Shown here in pieces: positions 46,886 through 55,856 of a DNA stretch of 64,000 nucleotides. The stretch lies in the NCBI GenBank assembly GCA_014444615.1, contig PVXE01000014.1:1-64000 (forward strand), given 5' to 3'. Positions within the stretch are counted from its first letter, which is position 1. Each line of letters opens with the position of its first letter. Both the position numbers and the translations under genes were made by a program. Below the pieces are notes generated by a model. That model made no database searches, was not told the DNA's origin, and saw only the letters and a program-made list of their open reading frames with translations. Origin of the DNA: Tagaea sp. CACIAM 22H2 (GTDB taxonomy: Bacteria; Pseudomonadota; Alphaproteobacteria; CACIAM-22H2).

Positions 46886-47728
46886 ATGGATTCTTTGCCT
46901 TTCGACATGCCCGAATTCGCGCCGGGAAGCGTGTGGCTGGTGGGTGCCGGCCCCGGCGATCCGGGGTTGATCAGCCTGCTGGGCTATCACGCGCTGCGCC
47001 ATGCCGACGCGATCGTCTACGACGCGCTGGTCGATTCGCGCCTGTTGCAGGCCGTGCGCCCGGGCGCGGTCGTGGAATACGCGGGCAAGCGCGGCGGCAA
47101 GCCAAGCCCCAAGCAACGCGACATCTCGCTGCGTTTGATCGAACTCGCGCGCGCCGGGCATCGCGTGCTGCGCTTGAAGGGCGGCGACCCGTTCGTGTTC
47201 GGGCGCGGCGGCGAAGAAGCGTTGACGCTGGTCGGCGCCGAGATCCCGTTCCGCGTCGTGCCGGGCATAAGTGCCGGTGTGGGCGGACTCGCCTATGCCG
47301 GCATCCCCGTCACGCATCGTGATGTCAATCAAGCGGTGACCTTCGTCACCGGCCATGGCGTGACCGGCGACGTGCCCGACGGTTTGGATTGGCAAGGTCT
47401 CGCCAAGGGCTCGCCGGTCCTCGTCTTCTATATGGCGCTCAAGCATCTCGGCACCATCGCCGCCAATCTGATCGCAAGCGGGCGCAGCCCGGCCGAGGCG
47501 GCCGCGATCGTCGTGCGCGCCAGCCTGCCCGATCAGCGCGTGATGGAAACCACGCTGGGGACGGCCGCGAAGGACGCGCAAGCGCAGGATTTGCGCCCGC
47601 CCGGATTGTTCGTCGTGGGCGACGTGGTGCGCTTGCGCGCCGGGCTGGACTGGCTGGGCGCGATGGCGCATAACCGCCGTCTGGACGCCGATCCGCTGCG
47701 CGTTGGCCCGCCCGCGCGCAGCGCCTGA
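46886..47728 (+). CDS. cobA: uroporphyrinogen-III C-methyltransferase
   Basis: A 280-residue SAM methylase that makes precorrin-2, the branch point from heme to corrin or siroheme. Motifs: WLVGAGPGDPGLISLLG, DAIVYDALVD, RLKGGDPFVFGRGGEEA, VVPGISAGVGGLAYAGIPVTHRDVN and VFYMALKHL. It lacks the CysG dehydrogenase/chelatase part. ATG 46886 lies 109 bp from the divergent ankyrin gene, so a separate promoter is likely. Confidence 0.95.
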   Translation: MDSLPFDMPEFAPGSVWLVGAGPGDPGLISLLGYHALRHADAIVYDALVDSRLLQAVRPGAVVEYAGKRGGKPSPKQRDISLRLIELARAGHRVLRLKGGDPFVFGRGGEEALTLVGAEIPFRVVPGISAGVGGLAYAGIPVTHRDVNQAVTFVTGHGVTGDVPDGLDWQGLAKGSPVLVFYMALKHLGTIAANLIASGRSPAEAAAIVVRASLPDQRVMETTLGTAAKDAQAQDLRPPGLFVVGDVVRLRAGLDWLGAMAHNRRLDADPLRVGPPARSA

Positions 47729-47755
47729 ACGTTCCGAAGATCGAAGGAAGACAGA

Positions 47756-48076
47756 ATGAGCCGGGTTGCCAATATCGCGCGTTTCGCCGTCATCGCCGCT
47801 TCGCTCGCCGTTTTGGGCGCGTGCGAATCGCGCACGGTATGGGTCAAGGAAAGCGCGCCCGCCGGGCAGCTCGCCATCGACCAGCGCGATTGCACGCGCG
47901 CGGCCAGCGGTTACGGCTATATCGAGCGCGGCTCGTCGACCGGCCTCGACGACGGCCGCGCGATGGGCGGTGCGGGCTCGGTCTCGTCGGATTCCTACCG
48001 CCGCTGCATGGAGCAGCGCGGCTGGCGCCGCGAACGGCAGGGCGAAACCGCGCCCGCCGGTTCCCAGCGCACCTGA
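47756..48076 (+). CDS. small conserved lipoprotein
   Basis: A 106-residue protein with a lipoprotein signal (ASLAVLGAC, Cys21). The mature part has two further cysteines (QRDC and RRCMEQRGW). It is placed between cobA and cobB, 27 and 9 bases from them, on the same strand. I do not recognise a function. Co-transcription with the cob genes is probable. Confidence 0.75.
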   Translation: MSRVANIARFAVIAASLAVLGACESRTVWVKESAPAGQLAIDQRDCTRAASGYGYIERGSSTGLDDGRAMGGAGSVSSDSYRRCMEQRGWRRERQGETAPAGSQRT

Positions 48077-48085
48077 TTCTTTAAA

Positions 48086-49396
48086 TTGAGCGGCGGCGGT
48101 CTCGTCTTCGCGGCCCCTTCTTCGGGTTCGGGGAAGACGACGCTCGTGCTCGGCCTCGCGCGCGCCTTGCGCGACCGGGGTATGGCCATCGCCTGCGCCA
48201 AATCCGGTCCCGACTATATCGATCCCGCGTTCCACGAAGCGGCGAGCGGCCGGCCCTGCCGCAATCTCGATCGCTGGGCGATGCGCGACGAAACCCTCGC
48301 CGGATTGATCGCCGATGCGGGCCAAGCGCAGCTCGTGCTGTGCGAAGGCGCCATGGGGCTTTACGACGGCATCGACGCGCAAGGGACCGGCTCCTGCGCC
48401 GATCTCGCGCGCTTCGCGGGCTGGCCGGTGATTTTGATCGTCGATGCGCGCGGCCTTGCCGCCTCCGCCGGACCGCTGGTCGCGGGTTTCGCCAACGCAG
48501 TAAACGCGCCGCGCATCGCGGGCGTGATCTTCAATCGCATCGGCGGCGAAACGCACGCGGGAATGCTACGCGAGGCGCTGGCGATCCACGCCCCCGCGAT
48601 CGCCTATCTGGGCGCGATGCCGCGCGACGCGAAGCTGGTGCATCCCGAACGGCATTTGGGTTTGGTGCAGGCGCGCGAGCGCGACGATCTGGAAAGCTTC
48701 ATCGCCCATGCGGCGGCGGTCGTCGCCAAGCATGTCGATCTCGACGCGCTGACGGCGCTGGCGGTTCCCAGCGCGCGTCACGGCGATACGGCGACGCCGT
48801 TGCCGCCCTTGGGGTCGCGTATCGCGATCGCGCGCGACGACGCTTTCGCCTTCGCCTATCCCGCGCTTCTCGACGGCTGGCGCCGGCAAGGCGCCGAACT
48901 TTCGTTCTTCGCGCCCTTGGACGGTCAGTCGCCCGACGCTTCGTGCGACGCGATCTATCTGCCCGGCGGCTATCCCGAGCTGCACGGCGCAACGCTTGCC
49001 GCCGGTCCGTTGCCGCAAGCGTTGCGCGATGCGGCCGCGCGGAACGCCGCGATCTATGGCGAGTGCGGCGGCTATATGGTGCTCGGCCGGACGATGATCG
49101 ACGCGAACGGCGTCGCCCACGCGATGGCGGGTTTGTTGCCGCTCGACACGTCCTTCGCCGCGCGGCGCCTGCATCTTGGCTATCGACGCGTCATTCTGAA
49201 CGCCGACACGAAGCTGGGGGCGGCAGGCCGCGCGTTTCGTGCGCACGAATTCCACTACACCGCGATTTTGCAGGAAGGTCCGGGCAGCACCCTTTTCACC
49301 GCCGCCGACGCGCGCGGAAAAGCGCTTGGCGTCATGGGGTTGCGATCGGGATCGGTTTTCGGATCCTTCGCCCATCTGATTGATAGGGATGCATGA
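48086..49396 (+). CDS. cobB: cobyrinic/hydrogenobyrinic acid a,c-diamide synthase
   Basis: A 436-residue amidotransferase that uses glutamine and ATP to amidate the a and c side chains. The P-loop APSSGSGKTTLVLGLARAL is near the N-terminus, KSGPDYIDPAFH follows, and the glutaminase-like domain has YGECGGYMVLG with its Cys and HEFHYT near the end. TTG 48086 is the only possible start between the upstream stop (48074-48076) and the P-loop; no Shine-Dalgarno was seen, so it may be coupled to the lipoprotein gene. Confidence 0.93.
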   Translation: MSGGGLVFAAPSSGSGKTTLVLGLARALRDRGMAIACAKSGPDYIDPAFHEAASGRPCRNLDRWAMRDETLAGLIADAGQAQLVLCEGAMGLYDGIDAQGTGSCADLARFAGWPVILIVDARGLAASAGPLVAGFANAVNAPRIAGVIFNRIGGETHAGMLREALAIHAPAIAYLGAMPRDAKLVHPERHLGLVQARERDDLESFIAHAAAVVAKHVDLDALTALAVPSARHGDTATPLPPLGSRIAIARDDAFAFAYPALLDGWRRQGAELSFFAPLDGQSPDASCDAIYLPGGYPELHGATLAAGPLPQALRDAAARNAAIYGECGGYMVLGRTMIDANGVAHAMAGLLPLDTSFAARRLHLGYRRVILNADTKLGAAGRAFRAHEFHYTAILQEGPGSTLFTAADARGKALGVMGLRSGSVFGSFAHLIDRDA

Positions 49397-49491
49397 AATT
49401 CATGCGGCGGCGCAGCAAAGCCGCTTGCTTTCGCGCCGAATAGGATTAGCGTGGTGCGACAAATAGAAGCAAGTCTTCGGGCGAAATCGGA

Positions 49492-50715
49492 ATGCTTTAT
49501 CAGATCTACGATCTGCATCAGACGATGCTGTCGCCGGTGCGTTTGGCGGCCGAAACCATGCAACAGGTGTTCAGCCATCCGCTGATGCCGATGAGCTATA
49601 CGCGCATGGGCCGGGCGCTGGCCGCCGGGGCGGAGATGGTGGAGCGCGCGACGCGCCGCTACGGCAAGCCTGCGTTCGGGCTGGACTTCACGATGATCGA
49701 CGGCGACGAAACGCCGATCGCCGAACAGGTGGTGGCAAGCAAGCCGTTTTGCGACTTGCTGCATTTCGCGCGCGCGACGAAGCACCATCGCGACGACCCG
49801 AAAGTGCTGGTCGTGGCGCCGATGTCGGGCCACTACGCCACGCTGCTGCGCGGCACGGTCGAGGCCTTGCTGCCCGACCACGACGTCTACATCACCGATT
49901 GGATGAACGCGGCGCATGTGCCGCTGGCCGAAGGCACGTTCGGCCTGGACGATTACATCGACTACGTGATCGAGTTCCTGGAGTTCCTTGGCCCCGACAC
50001 GCATGTGATCGCGGTGTGCCAGCCTTCGGTGCCAGTCTTCGCCGCGATCGCGCTGATGTCGGCGGAAACGCCCGAAGCCGCGCCGCGTTCGATGACGCTG
50101 ATGGGCGGGCCGATCGATACGCGCGTGAACCCCACGAAGGTCAACAAGCTCGCCGCCGACCGCTCGATCGAGTGGTTCGAGCGCACGGTCGTGCAGACCG
50201 TGCCGCCGGGCTATCAGGGCTTCATGCGCCGCGTCTATCCGGGCTTCATCCAATTGTCGGGGTTCATGAGCATGAATCTCGACCGCCATGTCGGCTCGGC
50301 GATGAAGCAGTTCAACCATCTCGTGCGCGGCGACGGCGAAAGCGCACAGAACCATCGCGAGTTCTACGACGAGTATCTCTCGGTCATGGATCTCGACGCC
50401 GCGTTCTATCTGGAAACGGTGCGCATCGCCTTCCAGGAACACGCGCTGCCCGAAGGCACCTGGGTCAGCCGCAATCGCAAGATCGATGGCGGCGCGATCC
50501 GCAATACGGCGCTGCTGACCGTCGAAGGCGAGTTCGACGATATCTCCGGCGTCGGCCAAACCTATGCGGCGCATGCGCTCGCGCCCAATCTGCCGGCCGA
50601 CAAGCACCGGCATTGGCTGCAGCCCCAGGTCGGCCATTACGGCATTTTCAACGGCCGGCGCTGGCGCAGCGAAATTCTGCCGCAGGTGCGCGGCTTCATC
50701 CGCGACAATCGCTGA
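49492..50715 (+). CDS. phaZ: intracellular polyhydroxyalkanoate depolymerase
   Basis: A 407-residue PHA depolymerase that mobilises stored polyester granules. The nucleophile motif is VCQPSVP, with Cys176 in place of Ser, as in intracellular PhaZ enzymes. Supporting segments: MLYQIYDLHQT at the start, VAPMSGHYATLLRGTVE, DVYITDWMNA, and VGHYGIFNGRRWR near the end with the His. It implies the organism makes PHA, though no synthase gene is in the window. Confidence 0.94.
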   Translation: MLYQIYDLHQTMLSPVRLAAETMQQVFSHPLMPMSYTRMGRALAAGAEMVERATRRYGKPAFGLDFTMIDGDETPIAEQVVASKPFCDLLHFARATKHHRDDPKVLVVAPMSGHYATLLRGTVEALLPDHDVYITDWMNAAHVPLAEGTFGLDDYIDYVIEFLEFLGPDTHVIAVCQPSVPVFAAIALMSAETPEAAPRSMTLMGGPIDTRVNPTKVNKLAADRSIEWFERTVVQTVPPGYQGFMRRVYPGFIQLSGFMSMNLDRHVGSAMKQFNHLVRGDGESAQNHREFYDEYLSVMDLDAAFYLETVRIAFQEHALPEGTWVSRNRKIDGGAIRNTALLTVEGEFDDISGVGQTYAAHALAPNLPADKHRHWLQPQVGHYGIFNGRRWRSEILPQVRGFIRDNR

Positions 50716-51609
50716 TCAGCTGCGTCCCGCGCGGGTGACGAGGGCGAGGCCGGCCAGAATCGCCGCCATCGCCACCCAGATATAAAGGCTGTGCGTTTCG
50801 CCGAAGAACAGCCAGCCCCAGAACACGCCGAAGATCGTGCTGATGAAACCGGTCTGGCTGAAGAAAACCGGCCCGGCGAGGCGCATCACCTCGAAAAACA
50901 AAAGCGACGAGATCCAATACATCGCCGCGAGCGCGATCAGCGCCCAGTCGCCCGCATGGGCCGGCGGGATCGGAATATGAATACCCTGCCACAGCGCCAG
51001 CGGCAGCAGCGACGCGACGGCGCCCACCTGCATCACGCCCGCGAGCGCGATCGAATCCACGCCCGCGGGCCGCGCGCGCGCCACGTAGATGTTCGACAGC
51101 GCGTAGAAGAAGGGTACCAGCAGATTGAGCGCGACCCACGGGATCATCGCCGGATCGGGCAGGCTGGCGCGCGGGCCCAAGATCAGCAGCGTGCCGATCA
51201 AGCCGAAGCCGATGCCCGCGACGCGCAGGGGATGGAACTTGTCCATCGCGAAACCCAGCGCCATCGCATAGGTCATGACCGGCGACAGGGTATTGAGCAT
51301 CGCCGCGATTCCGGCGGGCACATGGCCGACCACGATCGCCATCACCGTGTTCGGGATCGCGACCGACGTGGCGCCCGCCAGGATCGCGTAGCGCGTATGG
51401 GGGGCAAGATCTCCCATCCGCACACCCCGCCACCCTGAAATGGCCAGCAAGGCGATCGCGGCGGCGGCGCAGACGAAAATCGTCCACGATGCGGGCGCGA
51501 TACCCGCTTGCATCCCGACCTTGGCGAGCGAAAACTGGGCGCCCCAAATCGCGCCCATTGCGAACATGTAGATCAAAGCGCGGTATAGTCGGGCGGGAGG
51601 AATCGACAT
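50716..51609 (-). CDS. DMT/EamA-family transporter
   Basis: A 297-residue membrane protein with about ten helices in two EamA repeats (first repeat ends near residue 130; second starts at LNLLVPFFYALSNIYVAR). The N-terminus shows the usual AMGAIWGAQFSLAK. The ATG at 51609 overlaps the divergent EEP start (51608) by two bases, an unusual arrangement; ATG 51567 is an alternative. Substrate unknown. Confidence 0.86.
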   Translation of the reverse strand: MSIPPARLYRALIYMFAMGAIWGAQFSLAKVGMQAGIAPASWTIFVCAAAAIALLAISGWRGVRMGDLAPHTRYAILAGATSVAIPNTVMAIVVGHVPAGIAAMLNTLSPVMTYAMALGFAMDKFHPLRVAGIGFGLIGTLLILGPRASLPDPAMIPWVALNLLVPFFYALSNIYVARARPAGVDSIALAGVMQVGAVASLLPLALWQGIHIPIPPAHAGDWALIALAAMYWISSLLFFEVMRLAGPVFFSQTGFISTIFGVFWGWLFFGETHSLYIWVAMAAILAGLALVTRAGRS

Positions 51610-52486
51610 GCTTCTGGCGAGCTACAACATCCAATACGGCAAGGGCAAGGATCTGAAATACGACCTGGCCCGCATCTGCGCGGCGATCGAGAGCGCCGAC
51701 ATCATCGCATTGCAGGAGGTCGAGCGCCATTGGCCGCGTTCGGGCGATATGGATCAGCCCGCGGAAATCGCGCGCTTGCTGGGCGGCAAGTATTATTGGG
51801 TCTACGGCCCCGGCTTCGATGTCGATGCGAGCGGCGGCAAGCCCGGCAATCGACGCGCGCAATTCGGCAATATGGTGCTGTCGCGGTTCCCGATCGTGTC
51901 GTCGCGGCACCATCTGCTGCCCAAAATGGGCCTCGCCAAGCAATACAGCCTTCAGCGTTCGCTGATGGAGGCGGTGATCGTTTCGCCGCAAGGCAATGCG
52001 CTGCGGGTGAATTCGCTGCATTTGAGCCATGTGGGCGACGGCGACCGCGGCCCACAGGTCGAAAAGCTGCTGGAAATCCACCGCACGGCGCCGCTGGAAG
52101 GCGGCGCGTGGTGCGGCGAACGCGACGACGCCGAATGGACCTTCGGCAAGCCGCAGCCGCCGATGCCCGCCGAAGCGGTCTATATGGGCGATTTCAATTT
52201 GACGCCGGATTCGCCGCTTTATACGCGCCTGACCGGCCCGTATTCGGCCGATTACGGGCGCATGAGCCATGCGGGCGGCTTGGTCGACGCTTTCGTCGTC
52301 GCGGGCGGCGCCGAGAACGATCCCAAGGACTGGACCTGCGATACCTGCACGCCGCCGAAGACCCATCGGCGAATCGATTTCTGCTTCATCTCGACCGAGC
52401 TTTCCAAGCGCATCAAGAAAGCCTGGGTCGATCAGAAAGCGCAGGGATCGGACCACCAGCCGATCTTCACAGAGCTCGACTACTGA
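51608..52486 (+). CDS. endonuclease/exonuclease/phosphatase-family protein
   Basis: A 292-residue metal-dependent phosphodiesterase-fold enzyme. Motifs: ASYNIQYGKG, IIALQEVERHW, GDFNLTPDS, RRIDFCFIS and GSDHQPIF, the complete EEP signature. Such enzymes cut DNA/RNA or sphingolipid/inositol phosphates; the substrate is not determined. ATG 51608 follows GGGAGGAA by 5 bases, the best start in the area. Confidence 0.9.
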   Translation: MLLASYNIQYGKGKDLKYDLARICAAIESADIIALQEVERHWPRSGDMDQPAEIARLLGGKYYWVYGPGFDVDASGGKPGNRRAQFGNMVLSRFPIVSSRHHLLPKMGLAKQYSLQRSLMEAVIVSPQGNALRVNSLHLSHVGDGDRGPQVEKLLEIHRTAPLEGGAWCGERDDAEWTFGKPQPPMPAEAVYMGDFNLTPDSPLYTRLTGPYSADYGRMSHAGGLVDAFVVAGGAENDPKDWTCDTCTPPKTHRRIDFCFISTELSKRIKKAWVDQKAQGSDHQPIFTELDY

Positions 52487-52487
52487 G

Positions 52488-52943
52488 TCAGATCCAGCGC
52501 CGGACGCGCGCGCGATAGGCATCGTAGTCGGCGCCGAACAGCGCCGACAGCGCGCGCTCCTCCGGCCCGATCTGGAAGCGGTTCATGTAGAGCACGAAAA
52601 ACGGCACGGCGAGAATCGCCGGCCAAGCGCCGAGATAAAGCGCCCAACCGGCCAGGATCAGCGCGGAGCCCAGATACATCGGGTTGCGCGTGACGCGATA
52701 AAGACCGTCGACGACGAGTGCTGCGCTGCGTTCGGGCGAGATCGGATTCACGGTCGTGCCGCGCGCGCGGAACGCCAGCGCGGCAACGATCTTGAGCCCG
52801 AGCCCGGCGGCCATCGCGGCAAGGCCGAGGATCGCGCGGCCGGGAAAATCGAAAGTCGGCGCGCCGGCGATCCACGCGAGCAGCAGCAACAGACCGAGCA
52901 AAAGGAGCGGCGGAACGCGCGTTTCGAGAAACGCGCGCTTCAT
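52488..52943 (-). CDS. isoprenylcysteine methyltransferase-like membrane protein
   Basis: A 151-residue membrane protein with about four helices and the ICMT/PEMT-like C-terminal motif [13 protein letters not shown], then [23 protein letters not shown]. This group methylates lipids or thiols/amines with SAM. It overlaps the ugpC stop by 4 bases, so it closes the ugp operon. Substrate unknown. Confidence 0.85.
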   Translation of the reverse strand: MKRAFLETRVPPLLLLGLLLLLAWIAGAPTFDFPGRAILGLAAMAAGLGLKIVAALAFRARGTTVNPISPERSAALVVDGLYRVTRNPMYLGSALILAGWALYLGAWPAILAVPFFVLYMNRFQIGPEERALSALFGADYDAYRARVRRWI

Positions 52944-54016
52944 GCCCGGCGCAAGCTGCGGCCGGATTCCGGATCGAAAATATGCACGGTCTCGGGTGTC
53001 GCCTCGAGCGCCAATTCCCGCGCGGGCGTATCGATATCTGCTTGCATCGCCAGCACGAAGGGGCTGCCGGCGAGCATGCCGTGCAACAGGCGCGTGGCGC
53101 CCAGTTCTTCGGTGACTTCCCAGACGAGCTTCGGACGGCCGGGGGCCGCGACGCTCGCCTTCGCGTCCTCGGGCCGCAGGCCGATCTCGACCTTCGCGCC
53201 GGGCTTGGCGTCGAACACGTTGGCGTCGTAGGCGAAGCCCGTACCGTCGGCGAGCGTAACCTTGCCAGGGGCGGCGATCGTGCCGGGGAACAGATTCATC
53301 GCCGGCGAACCGATGAAGGTCGCGACGAATTTGCTGGCCGGGCGGCGATAGATTTCGAGCGGCGTACCGGTCTGTTCGATCTTGCCTGAATTCATCACCA
53401 CGACCTGATCGGCCAGCGTCATCGCTTCGACCTGATCGTGGGTCACGAAGATCGACGTCGCCTTCAGGCGGTTATGCAGCTTGCGGATTTCCAGGCGCAT
53501 CTGCACGCGCAGCTTGGCGTCCAGGTTCGACAACGGCTCGTCGAACAGGAACGCCGCCGGTTCGCGCACGATCGCGCGGCCCATGGCGACGCGCTGGCGC
53601 TGGCCGCCCGAAAGCGCGCGCGGCTTGCGCTGAAGATAGGGCTCGATCGCCAGCATGCGCGCAGCTTCGGCCACGCGGCGTTCGATTTCTTCCTTCGCCG
53701 TGCCGCGATTGCGCAGCCCGTAGGCCATGTTGTCGTAGACGCTCATATGCGGGTAGAGCGCGTAGTTCTGGAAAACCATCGCGATGTCGCGTTCCGACGG
53801 CTCGACGTCGTTGACCTTTTTGCCGCCGATGGTGATGGCGCCGCCGCTGATTTCCTCCAGCCCCGCGATCATGCGCAGCAGCGTGGATTTGCCGCAGCCC
53901 GACGGGCCGAGCAGCACGGTGAACGAACCGTCGGGAATGGTGAGCGAGAGGCCTTTCACCGCCTCCACGCCGCCCGCATAGACTTTCCGTACCGCTTCGA
54001 GAACTACGCTCGCCAT
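52940..54016 (-). CDS. ugpC: glycerol-3-phosphate ABC transporter ATPase
   Basis: A 358-residue ABC ATPase of the MalK/UgpC type: Walker [10 protein letters not shown], signature [15 protein letters not shown], Walker [12 protein letters not shown], and a C-terminal regulatory OB domain (RPEDAKAS). It energises UgpA/UgpE. The gene sits last of the transporter set, 15 bp after ugpE, and overlaps the methyltransferase-like gene. Confidence 0.95.
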   Translation of the reverse strand: MASVVLEAVRKVYAGGVEAVKGLSLTIPDGSFTVLLGPSGCGKSTLLRMIAGLEEISGGAITIGGKKVNDVEPSERDIAMVFQNYALYPHMSVYDNMAYGLRNRGTAKEEIERRVAEAARMLAIEPYLQRKPRALSGGQRQRVAMGRAIVREPAAFLFDEPLSNLDAKLRVQMRLEIRKLHNRLKATSIFVTHDQVEAMTLADQVVVMNSGKIEQTGTPLEIYRRPASKFVATFIGSPAMNLFPGTIAAPGKVTLADGTGFAYDANVFDAKPGAKVEIGLRPEDAKASVAAPGRPKLVWEVTEELGATRLLHGMLAGSPFVLAMQADIDTPARELALEATPETVHIFDPESGRSLRRA

Positions 54017-54031
54017 CGATCAGGCCCCGCT

Positions 54032-54883
54032 TTACTTCTCGGTCTCGACGAGACCTTTGACGAACAATTTCTGCATCAGCACCACGACGAAGACCGGCGG
54101 CAACAACGCCAGCACGGCGGTCGCCATGGCGAGCTGCCATTCGGTCAGCGCATCCTGCGTCACGATCATCTTTTTGATGCCGATGACGATCGTCTGCATG
54201 TTGTCGCGCGTGGTGATGAGCAGCGGCCAGAGATACTGGTTCCAGCCGTAGATGAATTGGATCACGAACAGCGCCGCCATCGTCGTGACCGACAGCGGCA
54301 GCAGCGTGTCCTTGAAGAACTTATAGGGCCCGGCACCGTCGATCTTCGAGGCTTCGACGAGTTCCTCGGGCACGGTCATGAAGAATTGCCGGAACAGCAA
54401 TGTGGCGGTCGCCGAGGCGATCAGCGGCAGCGTCAGGCCCGTATAGGTGTCGAGCAGCTGGAGATCGGCGACGATCTTGTAGGTCGGGTAGATGCGCACC
54501 TCGACGGGCAGCATCAGCGTCACGAAGATCAACCAGAACGCCGCCATGCGGAAGGGGAAGCGGAAGAACACGATCGCGTAGGCCGAGATCAGCGAGATCG
54601 CGATTTTGCCGAGTGCTATCACCATCGCCATGATGAAGCTGTTCATCAGCATCGTGCCGACCGGCTCGCGCGTCGTCGAATTGGTGCCGGAGAACAGGAT
54701 GCGCTCGTAATTCTGCAGCATCTGATTGCCAGGCAGCAGGGTCATCTGCCCGGTCTGCACGGTCGCCGCATCGTAGGTCGAGGCGAGCAAGGCGAGATAG
54801 ACCGGGAAGGCCACGATGCACACGCCGGTGATCAGCACGACATGCGGCAGGATGCGGGCGAAAAGGGTCTGACGTTCGACCAT
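54032..54883 (-). CDS. ugpE: glycerol-3-phosphate ABC transporter permease UgpE
   Basis: A 283-residue membrane subunit with about six helices and the EAA loop EELVEASKIDGAGPYKFFKDTLLPLS. It pairs with UgpA. ATG 54883 overlaps the ugpA stop by one base (TGATG), indicating coupling. Confidence 0.94.
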   Translation of the reverse strand: MVERQTLFARILPHVVLITGVCIVAFPVYLALLASTYDAATVQTGQMTLLPGNQMLQNYERILFSGTNSTTREPVGTMLMNSFIMAMVIALGKIAISLISAYAIVFFRFPFRMAAFWLIFVTLMLPVEVRIYPTYKIVADLQLLDTYTGLTLPLIASATATLLFRQFFMTVPEELVEASKIDGAGPYKFFKDTLLPLSVTTMAALFVIQFIYGWNQYLWPLLITTRDNMQTIVIGIKKMIVTQDALTEWQLAMATAVLALLPPVFVVVLMQKLFVKGLVETEK

Positions 54884-55764
54884 CAGTATTGGACCTTGCG
54901 CTCGACGAATTTGAATTGGATCGCGGTCAGCGCGATCACGATGATCATCAGCACGACCGATTGCGCGGCGGAGCCGCCGAGATTGGAGCCCGCCTTGCCG
55001 TCCTGATAGACCTTGTAGACCATCGTGGTCGTGTTGCCCGCGGGCCCGCCGCCGGTGACCGAGTCGATGATGCCGAACGTGTCGAAGAACACGTAGACGA
55101 TGTTGATGACCAGCAGGAAGAACGCGGTCGGCGACAGCAGCGGGAAGATGATCGTCCAAAAGCGGCGCATCGGCCGCGCGCCGTCGATCGCGGCGGCCTC
55201 GATCACGCTTTTGGGAATCGCGGCAAGGCCGGCGAGGAAGAAGAGGAAATTGTACGAGATCTGCTTCCACGTCGCGGCCAACACGACCAGGATCATCGCG
55301 TGGTTGCCGTTGAGCAGCGGGTTCCAATCGACGCCCCAGCTGCGCAGCATCTTGGCGAGCATGCCGAGCGACGGCTGGAACATGAACAGCCACAGCACGC
55401 CCGCGACGGCCGGGGCGACGGCATAGGGCCAGATCAGCATGGTCTTGTAGATCGTGGCGCCCTTGATCTGCTTGTCGGCCATGACGGCGAGCAGCAGACC
55501 GCAGGACAACGAGAGGAAGGCGACGAGGATGGAGAACACCGCCGTCGTCAGCATCGTTTTGTAATAGTCGGGATCGGCGGCAAGGATCTGATAATTCTCG
55601 AAGCCGACGAATTCGGTGGAGATGCCAAAGGCATCCTCCATCAGCATCGATTGCCAGACCGCCTGCCCGGCCGGGAAATAGAAAAACACCACAACGATCG
55701 CGAACTGCGGCAGCAGCAGCGTATAGGGCAGAAGTTTGCCGCCGAACAATGCGCGTCGTTCCAT
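54883..55764 (-). CDS. ugpA: glycerol-3-phosphate ABC transporter permease UgpA
   Basis: A 293-residue membrane subunit with about six helices and the EAA loop [21 protein letters not shown]. It forms the membrane channel with UgpE. Start ATG 55764 is 92 bp after the ugpB stop; a strong hairpin lies in that gap. Confidence 0.94.
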   Translation of the reverse strand: MERRALFGGKLLPYTLLLPQFAIVVVFFYFPAGQAVWQSMLMEDAFGISTEFVGFENYQILAADPDYYKTMLTTAVFSILVAFLSLSCGLLLAVMADKQIKGATIYKTMLIWPYAVAPAVAGVLWLFMFQPSLGMLAKMLRSWGVDWNPLLNGNHAMILVVLAATWKQISYNFLFFLAGLAAIPKSVIEAAAIDGARPMRRFWTIIFPLLSPTAFFLLVINIVYVFFDTFGIIDSVTGGGPAGNTTTMVYKVYQDGKAGSNLGGSAAQSVVLMIIVIALTAIQFKFVERKVQY

Positions 55765-55810
55765 GGGTGAAGCCGGTCCGGTTGGTTCTATTCTGTCTTC
55801 AGAACGCGAG

Positions 55811-55840
55811 AGGGGCCGGATCGTTGCGGATCCGGCCCCT
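55811..55840 (-). promoter_or_regulatory. strong hairpin between ugpB and ugpA
   Basis: Arms AGGGGCCGGATC and GATCCGGCCCCT pair over 12 bases with a 6-base loop. No T-run follows on the minus strand, so it is not a standard terminator. Hairpins here often block RNA decay or reduce read-through so the binding protein is made in excess over the permeases. Confidence 0.7.
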
Positions 55841-55856
55841 TCGACGTTACGCCGTT

